DNA of 64,000 nucleotides from Amyelois transitella (lineage: Eukaryota > Arthropoda > Insecta > Lepidoptera > Pyralidae). The notes below the pieces were generated by a model. The model was not told the origin of the DNA and ran no database searches. It saw only the letters and a program-made list of their open reading frames with translations. Position 1 is the first letter of the stretch. Every line of letters begins with the position of its first letter. The stretch spans positions 4,821,501 through 4,885,500 of the forward strand of contig NC_083525.1 in NCBI RefSeq assembly GCF_032362555.1. Direction: 5' to 3'. A program made the translations under genes and the position numbers. Shown here piece by piece: positions 32,625 to 43,701 of the stretch.

Positions 32625-35600
32625 TTATCGTCGTTTAGCCAATTTTCTCTTGATAATATTCCCAGAAATCTCCATTCTCTCCCTAGATGTCTTTACTAGG
32701 TAACTTTCCGATATCGCATCTATAAAATCTATGAATACCATTGACAGCGAATGGTTGAAGAAGCCATATGTCTTACTGGTAGTATTAACTAGTCTCAGAG
32801 CGGATCTGACGAAGTCTTTCGGCGTTGGTACGAAGAAACTGCTGGCTTTGTACCTAGACATGTTTGTTACTACGTATCCGGGGGTGACGCATTGGACAAT
32901 AATACCATCTTTCTCGTATTCTTCTTTCAGCGTGGTTGAGAATTTGCAGACGAATGCCTGTAATAAGGAAAATAACGATTAATTTATTTGAATGTAATTG
33001 AACATACATAGGTACTTTTAAATAAAGACCCGTGAGTCTAAAACCAGCAATGAGCAACAAAATGTATACTTAGGCTGTTTAAATTTAGGTTATAAGGCAT
33101 CTGAACCGTTTTGTAGGAGAGAGTGAAAGAGAAACAGTATTTAAATAAGTAAATGTTGGTAGATATGCGAGTAATTAAAGAAATTAAAGCAAATAAACAA
33201 ACCTTTGTAGCAGAATAGACGGTTAGCAATGGGCTGTGACATTCCGATACTATGGAGCCAATGTTTATTACAATTCCCTTTTTCCTTTGTACCATAGCTG
33301 GCAACACTAATGCTGTCACGCGGACGAGAGCGGTGCAGTTCACTTTTAATAAATCCGTTACAGTGGTTAACCTGAAATTCATAAAATATTGAAAAAGTTT
33401 GAATCGCCATTCCAGTACATCACCTTAGTCACAAAAAATATAACTTAAAATTATTGCCCTTAATTTTTTTTATTAAATTTATTTATTTTACAGTATTTGC
33501 TATAAAATGTGTTAAAAGTAAATACTTTTATTGCTAACTTTTACACTGATTGAGGGATCCTACCAGAAAATGAAAATCACTATTTCTTTTTAGTTACTTG
33601 AGTACAGCCTGTCATAGTATATGTCTTATCAGTTAGGAAATATTTACTGTTCTCTAAAGAGTTAATTCCACACTTAAGAAAAGCTCAGAGTTCGCCCGTG
33701 AGTGTGATCTAGGAGTGGGTAAGTCAGGTTATCACACGAAGCGACCATATTGACCTTTGGAATCTAATCTAACCCAGCTTGGTTCATAGTCATTCTACTA
33801 TATAATAGTGTTTGATCCCTTATAATTCTATTCTAAAAGTATCTCACCAATCGGGTATCTCTAAGAAATACTCAGGATACACGTAGGATGTTCCAACATT
33901 ATTCACTAAAACTCCAATCTCCATACCCTTAATTTCGTTTGCAATATTGGCGTATAATACAGTATCGTCATCTTTGGTAAAGTCTGCTTGGATAACCTTC
34001 GTTTTAACCTTGAACTCATTTTCTGTAACAAGCAATCATATAAAATCAATATAGTAATATAAAACACTTTCTTAAGTAACTTTGAAAAGGTATATGTTTC
34101 ATCTTCTCTTTAACTCTAACTAAATAAACAGCGGTAAAAAGAGAGAGACCATTAGACACATTGCATTGTAAACTTTTTGTTTGTAGGCTAGCGTAAAAAA
34201 AAGCTGAAATTTGACGTGTAAGCCCATGGGGAATGTGAATATTACGGTAAGTATCGTGAGGAAACCTGCACATTCAGCCAACTGGATGTGTAACGGTTGC
34301 GGAGGAGGTCAGATGGGAGTCGCTTGGTTTAAAAACTTTTGCTCTAGAATCTGAATCTTTTTTTATAGTCATTTTTAATGTAAATTATTATACATACATA
34401 CATACATATGATCACGTCTATATCCCTAGCGGGGTAGACAGAGCCAACAGTCTTGCAAAGACTGACTGGCCACGTTCAGCTATTTGGCTAAATGATAGAA
34501 TTGAGATATAAATTATTATAATTTATATAATTCCTAAAGCTATTCGGACATTTGCATTTGACAGGCATATTAAATAAAAAAAAGAATTAACGTTTTTTTC
34601 CGTAACTTCTTACAATTTCGCTTTGTACATGTGTACTGCTTATAGGAACTCCTATTACAAAAAATTTTTGACAACAATAAGTAATACCCAGCATGTAATT
34701 TTGAGCTGTAATTAAACATAAACTGAAATGACTGAAAATGCAAAAAAAGAGGTAGATATTTTTTTTAGTAACTTGTACCTTTACTTTAACAGACAACACT
34801 TGCTTTACATGCGCAAACTTTGGCACAAACACGCTCCTCGAAATTTGTATCTATTAATATTTTTTCTGCGAACTGAGGAAACATGATGTTTAAAAATAGT
34901 ATTTCGAGGAAAATGTACATAACCTTTCTAACTCCGTAGAAGATGTTCGAAACTCGACGATATAAGATCAAATAACCAATAACTCATTGATACTATTTTT
35001 ATTTATATAACAATTGAGTTAGCTTCGGGTTGGGATAGTGTATACGTTTCCGATAATCTATCTCCTACAGATACCTTAATTATTTAATGTCACAAAAATA
35101 AAGCTATTATTCTTCGATGTATCAATGGACACAATATTTATGAAAAGCCAGACGAACGTGTTAAAATGACGTTTTCTAATTAAAATTTGCATTGGCTTAC
35201 ATAGACATTTTAAGATAGGACTCTTTCCCTTTGTGGTATATCATATTTAGAACACACGCCATTCCCTTTTTTTTATCGTTGGGGAAACCTTTTTTACGGA
35301 CAACCCCCCGGGTCTTCACCCGGGAGAGTGTGGGACTCCTGGCAACTAATGTACCAGCCTACCCACTAAAACCCCTCCGTGCGCCCTTCTTGCCATTTTG
35401 AGGGCATCATGGGATCACAGGCATTTCACCACGATGGCCTCATGCCACAATCCCTGCATACTTTTAATGCAAGTCGTTAATAGGATAGTTTAGAATAACC
35501 ATCTCCCATGTACGAGTACATAAGGTTCAAGTGAAGCTTGTATGACCATCCTAGTTCAGTTAAAAAAAGTAAATATATCCATTTCTCCTAATTTAGCTTA

Positions 35601-38192
35601 GTAGAATTCAATATCACAACAAGTTATTAAGAATGAAATACCATACCTATTTCTTCAGCAACTGCCTTTAGTTTATCTAATGTGCGACTGACTAAAATCA
35701 CATTGCACCCCTTCGCTGCTATCTGAAACAAAAAAAAATTTAATGATATCCGCTTAAGCACAAAGTCATCTTGTTACAAATGGGAGTTTTTAATTTTTTT
35801 ATTGGGTATAAGTCTGCCTTTGTATTACACCTGCCTGATAGTAAGTAAGATGGGATCTTCGATGCACGCAAGTTTAATGAATACCTATTTCTAGATACTT
35901 GCCTTATTAGGTATGTTTTGTTATTAGGGACTATAGAATTTCACTTGGATTGATATAGATATTTTTGCTTTCTATGCCTATAAGAAAATGAACCATGATA
36001 ACAAAAATGTATAATTTGTATATTATTCAGCAATGAATACCTAAGAACAATTTGGTTATAATTCGAAAGCCACGCCTTATAATTGAAATTCAATTGTATG
36101 TAAATAATGCCTTAAGGTGTTTTCTAATGACATGAATTTTCTTACTTATTACGACTATTTTCTTGACCTTGTGGGTCGTAGTCAAAATACGTTATATTCA
36201 TTTAGATAATTCGTGACGTCACTGTACACATCTTGGCTTAAAAAAATACCTTGATGTCCAAAGTTCAAAGGAAAAAGTGTCGCGGTAATAGCCAAACTGT
36301 GTAATTTATGTAACAATATATACCTATGGTGTGTCATCATCACTTTTGGAGAAGAGGCGGTAAACTCTTTTGAACGGTATTCGAGAGTAAGATTGTAATA
36401 AGATTATGTGAACATTTACATACTTACATACATATGGTCACGTTTTTATCCCATACGGGGTAGACAGAACCAAGACACTGAAAGGCCACCGGTTAGGCAG
36501 ACTAATGCTTATATTACAACCCAGAAATGATTCATTGATACATCTTTAGAATTAATATCCTAAGTTTCACCTAGTGCAAGTTTCCATGCCGGTTTGTTAC
36601 ATACATACATATGGTCACGTCTATATCCCTTGCGGGGTAGACAGAGCCAACAGGCTTGAAAAAGACTGAATGTCCACGTTCAGCTATTTGGCTTAATGAT
36701 AGAATTGAGATTCAAATCTCGCCCATCGCCTAAAAAAGAATCCCAAGTTTGTAAGCCTATCCCTTAGTTGCTTTTTACGACATCCATGGGAAAGAGATGA
36801 AGTAGTCCTATTCTTTTTTGTATTGGTGCCGAGAACCACACGGCACCGGTTTGTTGGTTTGGTAGCGTAGAATATAGTGTATGCCAGTGTGTCTCTTGTC
36901 GTGTAGTTTGTAAGAGTCAATCAAGGGAAATCGTGGCATTCCTGTCCTTTCGAGTATACCCTGTAAGGGTCTGTCTGCCCGGTAAGGGATAATTAAGTGA
37001 TTATATGTACTCGTAAGTATGTATAAACTTACTTGTCTTGCATACTCTTTGCCGATTCCATCTGTACTTCCTGTGATCACTGAAACAGAGAAGAAATTTA
37101 TTACATTTTTTTACATACGTCTATATCCCTTGTATGGTAGACAGAGCCAACAGTCTTGAAAAGACTGATAAGCCACGTTCAGCTATTATAGAACTAAATG
37201 CTAATTCTATAGTATTATTATGTTTTTTTATCTCTTTATTACCTATATATAATCCCGTCTGTCTTTATAGCTTACGAGGTAAACACTCCCTTTTGAAGTA
37301 TATTTTGAATTCATACAAGTTCTCTCTTAACATTTTTCGTGAAAGGGACTGGTGGAGTTAGAAGTTCTAGACTAAAGCACTTTAATCAAATCGGAGACAT
37401 TTAGGCAAAAGGTCAGGTAAGAAGTACCCGAAACCGCCGAGCTTGCATGAAGAGAGTTATGAATGTGGATGAAGCGAAGGAAATATGCAGAGATCGTGGC
37501 AAGTGGAAAGAGGTAGTCTCTGCCTACCCCTCCGGGAAAGAGGTGTTACTTATGTATGTATCACCTTACATTTCTAATATTAGTCTGGATATATTTTTAA
37601 AATGAAGTTTTCTTTTCCTCAGTAGTGTAGTATCCACTTACCGCGATCCCTGCATACTTCTTTTTATGAAAACTCATCCGTTTACGCTAAGTACATACCA
37701 TATTTTTATATTTAATTCCTGAATTCATTCATGTGATCATGTCTATATCCTTTGCGGGGTGGACAAAGTCAGCAGTCTTGAAAGACTGATAGGCCACGTA
37801 GTGCTGATATGCTTGATGATAGGATTGGGATTCGTAAAATGACAGGTTCCTAGCCCACTGCCTTTAAGCAGAATCCCAAGATTATAAGCCCATCCCTTAG
37901 TCGTTGATATACCGTATATATAGTAGTCCTTTTACGACATCCGTGGAAAAAAAATGTGGAGTGATCCTATTATTTTTTATTGGTGCCAGGAACCACACGG
38001 AACCTTATATTTAATAAAACTTGTATATAAATTGTCATACTCACTTGCCCATTCTCCGTAAGATTTAAAATCGACTTTATTCACAATGGGTCCGATCACA
38101 AACACATATATAACTCTCCATATTTGTCTTAATACAAAAAGTATAGCTATAGAAGCAATTGCATACATAATAATATCTGTTACACTAACCAT
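32625..38192 (-). CDS. gene B: HSD17B12-like short-chain dehydrogenase (3-oxoacyl-CoA reductase type)
   Basis: Six exons on the minus strand: 38192-38045, 37079-37033, 35722-35647, 34022-33848, 33371-33203, 32957-32625. All introns are GT-AG with the same phases as gene A. The joined frame is 315 aa. Exon 4 is 6 nt longer than in the paralogues, adding two residues in an acidic stretch (KDDDTV). The N-terminal membrane region is about 5-40; TGSTDGIG 52-59; NNVG 131-134; Ser188-Tyr201-Lys205 (YSATK). The residues between Ser and Tyr differ from A and C (SIVSECHSPL instead of SG-SEIP-PL). Substrate choice may therefore differ, but the triad is intact. ER keto-reductase role inferred from family. 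It is divergent from gene C, with 8.1 kb between their starts. Confidence 0.92.
33690..33795 (+). repeat. R3 fragment, gene B intron 4
   Basis: AGGAGTGGGTAAGTCAGG, CACACGAAGCGACC and CTAACCCAGCTTGG. Confidence 0.5.
34240..34345 (-). repeat. R3 fragment, gene B intron 3
   Basis: CGTGAGGAAACCTGCACATT, CAGCCAACTGGATGTG, GGTCAGATGGGAGTCGCTTG. An internal deletion removes the CCTAACCC block. Confidence 0.65.
34390..34512 (-). repeat. R1 tail half, gene B intron 3
   Basis: A (CATA)n run, GATCACGTCTATATCCC, GGGGTAGACAGAGCCAACAG and GGCCACGTTCAGCTATTTGG. A well-kept copy. Confidence 0.85.
35265..35470. repeat. GC-rich block, probable transposon piece, gene B intron 3
   Basis: GACAACCCCCCGGGTCTTCA, GTACCAGCCTACCCACTAAA and GCGCCCTTCTTGCCATTTTG stand out from AT-rich intron DNA. 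The end (ACAATCCCTGCATACTTTTA) resembles reverse R2. The family cannot be named from sequence alone. Confidence 0.35.
36416..36492 (-). repeat. R1 tail fragment, gene B intron 2
   Basis: ACATATGGTCACGTTTTTAT, CCATACGGGGTAGACAGAAC, GAAAGGCCACC. Confidence 0.75.
36599..36846 (-). repeat. R1, full length, gene B intron 2
   Basis: Both ends are present: (CATA)n then TGGTCACGTCTATATCCC at one side, GTGCCGAGAACCACACGGC at the other. The internal AAGACTG hairpin arm is kept; about 15 bp is missing near AGTGACAGGTTGCTAG. Confidence 0.92.
36940..37020 (+). repeat. R1 tail fragment, gene B intron 2
   Basis: TGTCCTTTCGAGTATACCC, GTCTGTCTGCCCGGTAAGGG and AAGTGATTATATGTAC. Confidence 0.55.
37113..37192 (-). 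repeat. R1 tail fragment, gene B intron 1
   Basis: ACATACGTCTATATCCCTTG, GTAGACAGAGCCAACAGTC, TTGAAAAGACTGATAAGCC. Confidence 0.8.
37391..37560 (+). repeat. R2 LINE C-terminus, best copy, gene B intron 1
   Basis: Reads AACCGCCGAGCTTGCATG, then encodes RVMNVDEAKEICRDRGKWKE and VVSAYPSGKEV before a short tail ending in TATG repeats. This is the end of an RTE-like reverse-transcriptase ORF plus its very short 3' UTR; upstream parts of the LINE are absent (5' truncation). Confidence 0.8.
37722..38000 (-). repeat. R1, near full length, gene B intron 1
   Basis: TGATCATGTCTATATCC tail through AGTCTTGAAAGACTG to the head TGGTGCCAGGAACCACACGG, with a ~25 bp insertion near CCCTTAGTCG. It ends 45 bp from exon 1 of gene B. 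Confidence 0.9.
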
Positions 38193-38496
38193 TTTTAATT
38201 ATTTTTATACTAATGGATATAATAACTGGTGTTACCTGACATTTAGGCTAGATATAAAGAATGGATCACTCATCAAATGTCGCCTTATACATATAATTTC
38301 TTAACTATAAAAAAAAGTATTTTGTATTCATAAATTACTTTACAATAGAGTTTATGTACTTTTTTTCCTTTCAGCCATGACTTCCACAGATGAAAAAAAA
38401 AACACTACGTCCATAAATTCTATTGTTCTGTAAGAACTTTTGACGAAACGCGTTTTAGAATTTATTAGATTAAGTTGTAGGTGAAGTTCTGCGCGT

Positions 38497-38692
38497 GTGC
38501 CATGTGGAGTCATCTCTTTCCCATGAATGTCGTAAAAAGCAACTGAGGGAATGACTAATAAACTTGGGATCCTTCTAGAAGTCGATCTCAATTCCATCAT
38601 CAAGCCGTGCAGCGTGAATGTGGCTTTTCTGTCTGTCAAGACTGTTGGCTCTGACTACCCCGCCAGGGATATAGACATGATTATAATGTATG
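38497..38692 (+). repeat. R1, most of the element
   Basis: GTGCCATGTGGAGTCATCTC, CCCATGAATGTCGTAAAAAG, ATTCCATCATCAAGCCGTGC and CAGGGATATAGACATGATTA. Confidence 0.8.
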
Positions 38693-38715
38693 CAATAAAA
38701 GATGAAAAAAAGGAG

Positions 38716-38793
38716 CCATGGATAACTGCTGGATGAAAGACTTAGTCTCCGCTTTTACTCCGGGAAAGAGACGTGATTCATATGCATGTATGC
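38716..38793 (+). repeat. R2 LINE tail
   Basis: GATGAAAGACTTAGTCTCCG, CTCCGGGAAAGAGACGTGAT, TCATATGCATGTATG. Confidence 0.6.
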
Positions 38794-38861
38794 GAGTTTG
38801 CAAGTACTTTCATATTAATCAGGATTAATATTTTAATAATACCTATACCTACTGAATAGCG

Positions 38862-39065
38862 CCCGCACTTACACCCGCATTGAACAATAAATCCAGTTAA
38901 CTTCCGTTCCCGTGAGAATTTTGAGAAATCCCCTCTTAGTGCACAGACTATAGACTACCTACATCAGAAATCTACATTGTAAATTCCAACTACTCGTATA
39001 TAGTTTTAGGGTGTGCGTTGATATCTTTAGTCAAAAGTTCGAGTAATCCTTAATCCACCTTTTTT
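38862..39065 (-). mobile_element. R6 Helitron-like relic
   Basis: CGTTCCCGTGAGAATTTTGA, GACTATAGACTACCTACATC and GGGTGTGCGTTGATATC match the copy at 28970 in the same orientation. Confidence 0.45.
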
Positions 39066-39299
39066 AAACTTGGTTAAACATTCATATATAGTTTTCATAG
39101 AGAATAGTGCAAAATGGCAAGCATTGAAAAAAGTTAATCTGGTGTTATCTGATCGGAAGAGTTTATTTTGCATCACGCCTCGCCGCTACGTATCTATGTG
39201 TCATCAAGATGACGTGAACAAATAAAGTGCATAAGTAAACGGTAATCATTAACCATAATCATCATGTAGATGCTTTAATCTAAATTAAATAAAAGAGAA

Positions 39300-39693
39300 C
39301 ACTGACTGACTGATTGATTGGCATATCACGACATATGTAGATTTTAATTTCATGTGTCTGACCCTATGTCTCTATGTATGTTTGTATATCTATATGCTTA
39401 GATCTTTAAAACTACACAACAGATTTTTCTGATTTTTTTTAATAGAAGAGCGATTCATGACTATGGTTTAAGTTTATGTATAAATGCTAAACGTAACCTA
39501 AGACAAAAACTGGAGCGGGTCGCTAATCGTTTAAATGCGACACAGACCACACTGATCGGTCTATAGATAAAAAAATTGGTCTATGATTGCACTCAGAAGA
39601 TTTTCCGGAATTCACACGGAAAGGAAATTAATATATTATTAAGGATTTTTTCTCTTTACGCGGATGGAGCCGCGGGCATACCTTAGCTTGGAA
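39300..39693 (+). mobile_element. R6 Helitron-like relic
   Basis: GACTGACTGATTGATTGGC, AAACTACACAACAGATTTTT, GGAGCGGGTCGCTAATCG and GGATGGAGCCGCGGGC follow the order of lepidopteran Helitron-like repeats. The terminal CTAGT is lost. Confidence 0.45.
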
Positions 39694-40417
39694 CCACTGT
39701 CTCATTATTATTTCTATTTCTATGGTCAATATGAAATTGTAAACTAACATCTTTTAATAAAACGCTGCAGTATAATTATTATTTTATGCTCAAAAGATTA
39801 CTTTTGAGTTGCGAAAAACAGGTTTCAATTTCTTCAGTTACTCAAAGAAAATGAAGAAACATTACCTTAACGTTTTAAGCATCCCGTGGCGGGGTATTTA
39901 ACTTTTACTTTATTTGCACTTAGAGGGTATTTAAAGTTTCCTAGGAGTCCCGAGGGACACCTTAATAAGTCTACAACAGCTACCAGAAAAGTTTATAAGC
40001 AACTAGTTTATCGTCGCGGTGTCGGCTGCCTTAAAATAAAGTAATATCTAATAAAAACAATTGTATTCCATCATTAAATGTCCCAGAATATTCATGACCA
40101 TTTTTTCATTCTTGCTCTTCAGAAAGAAGGGGCCTAGTTTCTGAGTGTAAAATATGTATGAAATAAGGAAATAATTATACACATTTGTAGCTCAGCCCGA
40201 TTTTGATAAATATTGGTACAGAGATAAACTTCTCAACTTACAAGTACAACATATGGTAATTACTCACGGAAGTGAAAACCCGAGCAAAAGTATCTTTACA
40301 ATAATTCACAAAAAAACGCTTTCTTTATAAAAAAAAATTAAAGTGCCTATCTATTTATTAGGTAACAGTAAACCATGGAATTGTTGAAAACAATGCAATA
40401 AATAAAGATCCTGGCTA
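39694..40417. other. gene-free stretch
   Basis: Nothing recognised. Confidence 0.35.
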
Positions 40418-40563
40418 GCCACGGCTATATCCCTTGCCGAGTACATTCTTTCAAGATTTCATTCAAGAGCCAATATTCTTGAAAAGACTGAATGGCCATG
40501 ATCAACTGTATAGCTCAATAATGGAATCGAGATTCAAATAGTGAGAGGTTGTTAGCCCATTTT
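40418..40563 (-). repeat. R1 copy with short insertion
   Basis: CGGCTATATCCCTTGCCGAG, CTTGAAAAGACTGAATGGCC and CGAGATTCAAATAGTGAGAG. Confidence 0.7.
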
Positions 40564-41130
40564 ATGTATGTAAGTATGTCTGTTATAAATTAAATTAAAA
40601 AAAACATACGTATTACATTCTCGTTAGACTAAGCGCACTAAGTACAAAATTATTAATACGCCTTAGTATATTGAGTTCTAAAGTATGTAAGTGAGTGTAT
40701 ACTTAAACCCATTAAAATTCCAGTTTTCTCGTAAATTAAGTACGAATGGGAATTTGAGAAATTTCATTATCTCGGGAATTTTAATTTTTACTCAAAACGT
40801 TACGTAAACGTACTTAAACTGTCTTGTCTAAGCATTTTACTATCGCTCCCAATTTACGCCGAAAAGGATGAGTCTTCAAATTACTAAGAATGATTATTAT
40901 TAAGCAGACAAGTAGAAGAAGTGAAGTACCTTGCAACCCCGTCTTGGGAATATCCATTATATTAATTATTGTCTTATTTATTTAAAAATATAGTAACTTA
41001 TAAGTATATTATTCTTACCTACCTTGTTATTTAAGTAAATTAAAAAATTCTAGTTATTTTTTTAATTTACTTAGATTTTGTTAAACTAATTGTCTGCCTA
41101 TAAATTAAAATATTGACATACTCATCTCAT
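40564..41130. other. gene-free AT-rich stretch
   Basis: Nothing recognised. Confidence 0.35.
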
Positions 41131-41165
41131 CATGATCGAGCGAGCGAGCGATCTGTAAATCGCTA

Positions 41166-41632
41166 ATCGAGCGTAGAAAGTTGAAAAAATATTTTAGTTC
41201 AAAATTTATTTCATGTGGCAATACGACGATATGGAACTACAGCATATATTAAGAAACTACCGCCACGAAGATGAATGCTTATGGATAAAGTGTCCACAAT
41301 AATGAACAAAACAAAACAAAATCTAACCAACGGTATAATTTCAATTAATAATCGTCTATTGATTTTTATATCGTTGGAATATTTCAATTCAGCATTTTTT
41401 ATGTGGCAATATGACGACATGAAACTACTGCCTACTTATTCTAAGTAGGCGCAATATGAAACTAATTCAAGGAGGGTGAAAATTGGTAGTAAAGTGTAGA
41501 TCACTTACATACACAATAACAATTAACAAATCAATAAAATCTCACTAAATTTAAAAATAAGAAATGTCAATCGAGCGTAGATAGTTGGAATAATATTTCT
41601 ATTCGGCATTTATTCCATGTGGCAATACTGGC
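41166..41632 (+). repeat. three degenerate direct repeats
   Basis: Units at about 41166-41240, 41371-41430 and 41568-41632 share ATGTGGCAATA (starts 41213, 41401, 41617) and flanking AATATTT-rich sequence. Units 1 and 3 also share TCGAGCGTAGA and the AGTTG that follows, and units 1 and 2 share GACGA near GAACTAC or GAAACTAC. Confidence 0.6.
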
Positions 41633-42138
41633 GCACCTGCCGCCTTTGAGAGCGTGGTTCCGTTCAATTTCTCAAGTTTGCAGCCGCCGTCTCCGATATT
41701 AGCGGGAGGCGAGCCATTGAAATCCAATTGGTTTGTGTTGACGGCATTTTAACCCGAGACGTTCTGACTATACCTGTAATCTTCCATGTCTAGAAACGGA
41801 TAGGAAAATAAATTTTGTTCAGTTTATGTAAAAGGAAAAGGGCATTTTATTATTTCTTTAACATTTATACGCACCCCCCGAATGTCCATCGTAGTTTGGT
41901 CCAAAGGTTCCACTGGCTGAGAATGCATAAGTCAACCTGTTGCATATTTTACGTGCATAATGTTTAAAAAAATTAATAAATTATACTACTTATTAGTACA
42001 TATCTGAATTTCAATTTCACCAAAAAACTATTCCAAACATATTCTTTCTGTTTTTGGAAACTGTTGGCTCTGTCTGTCCTGTAAGGGATAAAGACTTGAT
42101 GAAAGCAGCGCCTACTTGATAATGTAGGCAGTAGTTTC
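41421..42138. mobile_element. foldback-like element with palindromic ends
   Basis: Left end 41421-41452 and right end 42108-42138 are inverted copies (about 28 of 32 positions), starting GAAACTACTGCCTAC. Each end is itself a small dyad (GCCTACTT, 5 nt, AAGTAGGC on the left). The ~650-bp interior includes a GC-rich part at 41630-41770 and, at its right edge, an R1 tail (42044-42100). No coding region was seen. Confidence 0.55.
42044..42100 (+). repeat. R1 tail fragment
   Basis: ACTGTTGGCTCTGTCTGTCC, TGTAAGGGATAAAGACTTGA. Confidence 0.65.
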
Positions 42139-42139
42139 T

Positions 42140-42790
42140 AATGGCGGCTGTGCGAATTTTGCTTAAAGTTCACCAAAATAAGGTATTGCCAAAATTTTAT
42201 TATAATGACAAAAGAGTATCAGGTCCAGAACTTACAGGAAGAAAGCAAATCAAACAATAATAAAATGTAAACCTGCTGGTCATTTTCTAGAATATGACTA
42301 CCTAATGGAAATTTAATTGCACAACATACTTATTAAACAATTGTAAGAATCTGAAAATTTCAAGGGGTTTCCTACATTTTACTCATAATGGTCCCTGCCA
42401 TACAAGTGCACAAAAAAGGAAATCAAAAACTGTTTTAAGTGTACCAAAAATTAATGCGAGTCATGATGAACTTCTACCGAAATTTTAAAAAATCGCGACT
42501 TTCATGCCATCGACAGTATACCTACAGGTGGTCTAATTCTTCGTTTTATTTACCTATTAATATAGTATGACGCTCTTCGATCAAATAGTGACCGTAATAG
42601 AAATTTGATATATTATTCAGAATTAACACTTTATACCAATATTTCATCGCGGCACTATCTGAAATAATAATGTACTCATAATAATTTCCGATTTCGTGAT
42701 TCACCGAATCTATATGAATAATTTTTGACCGTCATAAACATGTTGGTCCCAAACACTAAAAACTTGTGACCACGAACGTCGAGAAAGTTC
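42140..42790. other. gene-free AT-rich stretch
   Basis: Nothing recognised. Confidence 0.35.
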
Positions 42791-42791
42791 T

Positions 42792-42845
42792 ACAGGTTTT
42801 TACACGAAGACTCTTGGCTGACCTCCTCAAAATTTGCAGGTGACC
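42792..42845 (+). repeat. R3 fragment
   Basis: ACAGGTTTTTACACGAAGAC, GGCTGACCTCCTCAAAATTT, GCAGGTGACC. Confidence 0.55.
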
Positions 42846-42855
42846 AGCATCAATA

Positions 42856-43190
42856 GAAAAAAGAATAGGACCACACGCTCTCTTTCCCATGAATAACGTA
42901 AAAGGTGATTAAGGGATAGGCTTGTAAACTTAGGATTCCTCTTTTGGGCGATAGGCTAGCAACCACCAAGGGTCACGTTCAGCTGATAGGCTTAATGATA
43001 GAATTGAGATTCAAATAGGGACAGGTTGCTAGCCTAGAATCTCAAGTATATTCTTATATTAACCATCCATTAATTTACAAATTTTGTAATGTACTCCTTT
43101 AGTGATCAATAAACCATTTACGTACTTACTATTGGCTTTGTCTACCCCCAAAGGGATATAGACGTGATTATATTATGTATGTTTGTATTT
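42856..43190. repeat. three R1 pieces in alternating orientation
   Basis: Forward head half 42856-42964 (AAAAAAGAATAGGACCACAC onward), reverse middle 42966-43050 (GGTCACGTTCAGCTGATAGG, GGGACAGGTTGCTAGCC), then a forward tail 43129-43190 (TATTGGCTTTGTCTACCCCC). The first two can pair through GGCTAGCAACC / GGTTGCTAGCC. Confidence 0.75.
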
Positions 43191-43397
43191 AAGTATAAAC
43201 AGCATTAATATACTGTGTAGTCATGTGTAGTATGATCCGACATACATTTGATTCCGGTCCGTTCGAATCCGTCACTGTTGGTCTTTAATAAATAACACTT
43301 GAAACGAGAAGTTTGTTTATTTTTAATTAAGTTAAATAAGCTGTGTTCAAACTGATGTCTTACGAATAAAGGCCTGAAAGAAATAGCTTAGCGCGTT

Positions 43398-43440
43398 ATC
43401 AGTCTTTTCGAGTCCGTTGGCTCTGTCTGCCCCGTAATAA
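43398..43440 (+). repeat. R1 tail scrap
   Basis: ATCAGTCTTTTCGAGTCCGT, TGGCTCTGTCTGCCCCG. Confidence 0.6.
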
Positions 43441-43654
43441 AACAGGCATTCTCAATTGCTTTCGCATATTAGTAGGGCGATAAAGACTTCATTTTGTAAT
43501 TATTTGCAAAGCCATAGATGCTGTTAGAAAATACTGCACGAAATAAAAAATATTTAGAATTCTATTCCTTAAACTGCCAAAATAAAACCTTTCCCGGGTG
43601 CACCCTCTATGGTTAGGCTTGGAGGTCGAGGCTTAGTTTTGGAAGACTGAGAGA

Positions 43655-43701
43655 AGAGACTGTTTCCTCGACTTCTCGACAAAGTCGAGAAAACAGTCTC
43701 T
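43655..43701. repeat. inverted repeat, 20-bp arms, 7-nt loop
   Basis: Arms 43655-43674 and 43682-43701 pair with one mismatch (AGAGACTGTTTCCTCGACTT on the left). Confidence 0.9.

Noticed and set aside
32731-33060. Open frames opposite or out of phase with gene B exon 6
   Set aside because: Shadow frames of a confirmed exon.
41166-41632. CRISPR-like array
   Set aside because: Repeats are few, degenerate and unequally spaced, in a eukaryotic context.
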